Origin: Echinicola shivajiensis
GTDB taxonomy: Bacteria; Bacteroidota; Bacteroidia; Cytophagales; Cyclobacteriaceae
Direction: 5' to 3'
Length of the DNA: 64,000 nucleotides
Assembly (NCBI RefSeq): GCF_018642165.1
Contig: NZ_JAHHZM010000004.1
Span: 62,001-126,000 of the forward strand
The notes under the pieces: generated by a model
Told to the model about the DNA's origin: nothing
Databases searched by the model: none
Seen by the model: only the letters and a program-made list of their open reading frames with translations
Position numbers and translations under genes: made by a program
Part shown: positions 62,601-64,000 of the stretch, piece after piece
Layout of the letters: each line of letters opens with the position of its first letter
How positions within the stretch are numbered: position 1 is the first letter of the stretch

Positions 62601-63930
62601 TCGGTTTGATATTGAAGCTTTGGAATTGGATCAGCCCGATATTCATCTTTATTTGGATAAGAAAGAGACTTCGGGGCAGAAAAAAAGGAAGTCTAAAGAA
62701 GTGGTCCAAGATGTGATAAAGGAGTTGGAGGTGAAGGATTTTAGACTCAATGGTGGTGCACTCAGCATAAGGGACAAGGATACAACAGGAAAGGTTCAGA
62801 ATTATTCTGGTATCAATATCGTACTCGGAGATCTGGTATTTGACCTAAGCAGTCCCAATGGTTTCGATAAGAATATGGTGCTTAACAAGGATTTTTTAAT
62901 TGAGCTACCTAATTATTCCATGAAACTTCCTGATTCCCTCAATGTATTGGAAGTGGGATTGGTATTGCTTTCAAATGAGAAGATGGTGTTAAAGGATGTG
63001 GAGTTGAAGCCTCGCTATGGAGATTATGAGTATTTGAACAAGGTGAAATACCAAACCGATGTGATTCATGCCAAATTACCTGAGGTGGTTTTTGATAGAG
63101 TCGATGTGAAAGGGATTATAGAATCCAAAGATATTAGGGCCCAAAGTATGACGATCAATGCGCCTGAAGTCAATGTCTTTAGGGATAAACGAATGCCGTT
63201 TGATTCTACGCTTGTTCGTCCGATGCCTCAAAAGCTTATGCAGTCTTCGGGGATTAAGATGGAACTGGATACTATTAAGGTTCAGAATGGGAAAGTAGTT
63301 TATAAGGAGTTTCCGGAGAAAGGGATGGTGCCGGGAAGCATTGCTTTTGATTCTCTGACAGCAACCATCAGCCCTTTTTATTTGAATAAAAACCTTGATG
63401 ATCCCTATCCTATTTCAGTGAGTGAATTAAATGCATTTGCCTTAATGAATGGTGTCGGCCCAATCAATATGAGTGCAAAGCTGTATTTTGACGACCCTTA
63501 CCTAATGGATGTGGCAGTAAATCTAGGTGAATTTCAGTTGAGCACTATCAATTCAATTTTAGCTCCCAATGCTTTTGTGAAGGTGCTCAATGGGGTAGTT
63601 AGACCCTCTCATTGGACATTCAGTGCCAATAAATATGAGGCATTTGGAACGATGAACTTCAGGTATAATCACCTGAAGGTAATGTTGCTCAATGAGCGGA
63701 CCTTAAAAAAGGCCAGGGGGAGGATAGGGATGTTGAATTTTGTCCTTAACTCCTTTGCACTACGGGGTAATAATCCTCGCAAGTTGTTTAAGAGTATGGT
63801 TGAAGCTCCTATTTATTTTGAAAGGGATATTAGCCGATTTATTTTTAATTACTGGTGGAAGCTGAGTTTTTCAGGCTTTAAGGGAAGTATGGGTTTAGGA
63901 ACAGCTAAAAAAGAGGATGAGGAGGAATAA
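59617..63930 (+). CDS. Very large AsmA/TamB-like envelope protein, 1437 aa
   Basis: The protein begins with a basic stretch (KKDKKKLKRSHKRI) and one transmembrane helix (about 20-42), then about 1380 residues of beta-rich repeats. Recurring blocks alternate short strands of the type 'i.l..g.v...n' (for example YIKKLELQDGEMVVDNKLD and SISIDDLTIEDGVYLQRG) with linking segments containing 'l.d.ihli.a..i'. The C-terminus (GVVRPSHWTFSANKYEAFGT, then SMVEAPIYFERDISRFIFNY) resembles the tail of AsmA-like/DUF748 proteins. Such proteins form grooved beta structures that bridge the periplasm and carry lipids or assist outer-membrane assembly. Assignment rests on architecture, not on a search. It follows the tRNA-like array. 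Confidence 0.65.
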   Translation: MAEKKKDKKKLKRSHKRIIRIFSITLFALGILHVGVYFGSDLLLRNYVQRQVEEASGGLYEVNFDRFHLSIFERGFYFSGFVLSPTQEALDSVSQKPIYKIQAPEIAVRSIGYDFSKKVLNIGVIQFVEPSVQSKQDLEISDDFSAQSRLEQLLVEIKRSVEKVNLEEIIIENLYVEKADLLIENFVSQKSIKAENTNFHIKDILMLNPRAKPTPFNAAGFNFTLENFEMLLADSVHNLQASQIHVSSLDNYIQAKSVILSPDLSKDREVYYSMILDNLELTDADINQVFYTTDVNVGKLMLRNPSFLMYSELSPQSESVLQDYSLYPLIQDILASISIDDLTIEDGVYLQRGVEDEYKNRIEADRIDFRMKKVYIGPEEKSNPDQFFYADDAALELSNVKVVLADGIHWITGDKVSISSFDDRVDVEGAKVEPFRDAGKDVTLFEVDIPRFSLEEANLKKVYNESVLDIENLLISQPFVKFVNIQKKEDRARMNTIQELSKDYLRAIYIKKLELQDGEMVVDNKLDINKDSISFRKVSFVMENFAVDESTERDSTARFFMAEALQLELDDYAMKLTDDIHLFKADKIFIDTKAQSLQVKGLGFEPMHPENVEENLRRVNKKSVLDLSIPDIYLHGIDLRKAYFEEKLEVKRIDVNSPNIKLSRYLARQEESEKDKIYDIYDLATSYFSHIIVDSVSLSNGSIAYDNYVRDRIKTFAENDVFIHIKNFHLDKDVSPRMAGSLFAEELDISLNNYVFDVANGKYSMSADRISYNSSKDELVTLNVKLSPNRSSGMKLALSANIPSLSFRGVDMEAFLFENSLSLSKVMLADAQVNLFIDKQAELDSGEVKSQAGKNRKLPKRIDLISIDTVEASNAHFNAFYSSGGEERELINTGVNLSFYGLFLDSAKLQQGDIVSFFENMSMDIDDFSLTLNDGIHRINFSSVGLNTKSDEITLEDFRINPLMLNGNIGSPIVDAYIPKVKIKTSSLTSFQETGRFDIEALELDQPDIHLYLDKKETSGQKKRKSKEVVQDVIKELEVKDFRLNGGALSIRDKDTTGKVQNYSGINIVLGDLVFDLSSPNGFDKNMVLNKDFLIELPNYSMKLPDSLNVLEVGLVLLSNEKMVLKDVELKPRYGDYEYLNKVKYQTDVIHAKLPEVVFDRVDVKGIIESKDIRAQSMTINAPEVNVFRDKRMPFDSTLVRPMPQKLMQSSGIKMELDTIKVQNGKVVYKEFPEKGMVPGSIAFDSLTATISPFYLNKNLDDPYPISVSELNAFALMNGVGPINMSAKLYFDDPYLMDVAVNLGEFQLSTINSILAPNAFVKVLNGVVRPSHWTFSANKYEAFGTMNFRYNHLKVMLLNERTLKKARGRIGMLNFVLNSFALRGNNPRKLFKSMVEAPIYFERDISRFIFNYWWKLSFSGFKGSMGLGTAKKEDEEE

Positions 63931-64000
63931 TTGGGAGCTTAGTCCATTAATGGTAAAAGCAATCGGATATTTATGTGGTCATTAATCGATAATATTTTAG

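Noticed and set aside
1-64000. CRISPR arrays, insertion sequences, integrase or prophage genes
   Set aside because: No regularly spaced repeats and no transposase, integrase or phage structural motifs were found in any reading frame.

Overview
The window looks like a chromosomal segment of a Bacteroidota bacterium, most likely a member of the Cytophagales close to Cyclobacteriaceae. The grounds are a SusD-type lipoprotein, gene families largely confined to that phylum (DUF4421, DUF6089, DUF5107, DUF6067), LytS/LytTR signalling, about 40% GC, few Shine-Dalgarno sequences, and many copies of the phylum's TAnnTTTG -7 promoter element. The genus is inferred from gene content and not proven. No insertion sequence, prophage or CRISPR array is visible.

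Layout. 1-8460 is the downstream end of a polysaccharide-utilisation-like operon: a truncated SusD, an arylsulfotransferase-like propeller, a DUF6067 glycoside hydrolase and a DUF5107-TPR protein, packed within 2-15 nt of each other. 8570-15815 is mostly minus-strand housekeeping: rhomboid protease, polyprenyl synthase, RNase R, a PolB-like exonuclease, lipB and, divergently, yraN. 15920-18960 holds an aspartate aminotransferase and two glycosyltransferases. 18958-19766 lacks long genes but holds a promoter-terminator pair (candidate small RNA) and an unlisted 57-aa membrane protein. 19767-33000 holds a DUF4421 barrel, an RND efflux operon, a LytS-type kinase and LytTR regulator separated by an antisense lipoprotein, an MltF-like lytic transglycosylase and a Cys-containing lipoprotein. 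33027-44572 is housekeeping: glyS, DPP IV, ddl, metK, RsmI-like methylase, hydrolase, pdxJ, yqeY, cvpA, pabA/trpG. 44697-51740 is an envelope-biogenesis cluster typical of the phylum: CBS protein, nadK, DUF6089, uppS, bamA and two skp/ompH genes. 52005-58056 holds thioredoxin, ferrochelatase, an MFS transporter, a DUF2179 protein, a HEAT-like protein, an ACC-deaminase-like enzyme and a RluD-type pseudouridine synthase. The window ends with a 1437-residue AsmA-like envelope protein.

The most unusual part is 58290-59533, between the pseudouridine synthase and the AsmA-like gene. Three tandem units each have their own TAnnTTTG promoter, a leader of about 30 nt, a tRNA-like RNA and a terminator. 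Units 2 and 3 are 124-nt RNAs with a tRNA acceptor stem, a Leu-type D arm, a 7-nt anticodon loop reading GTC, a normal T arm and a 55-nt variable region, far longer than in known class II tRNAs. The two copies differ at only about 11 positions. All seven differences inside the distal variable-arm hairpin are compensatory or pairing-preserving, which is strong evidence of a selected structure. Unit 1 is a 70-nt divergent relative sharing the T arm, acceptor and 3' flank. I recognise no described RNA family matching this.
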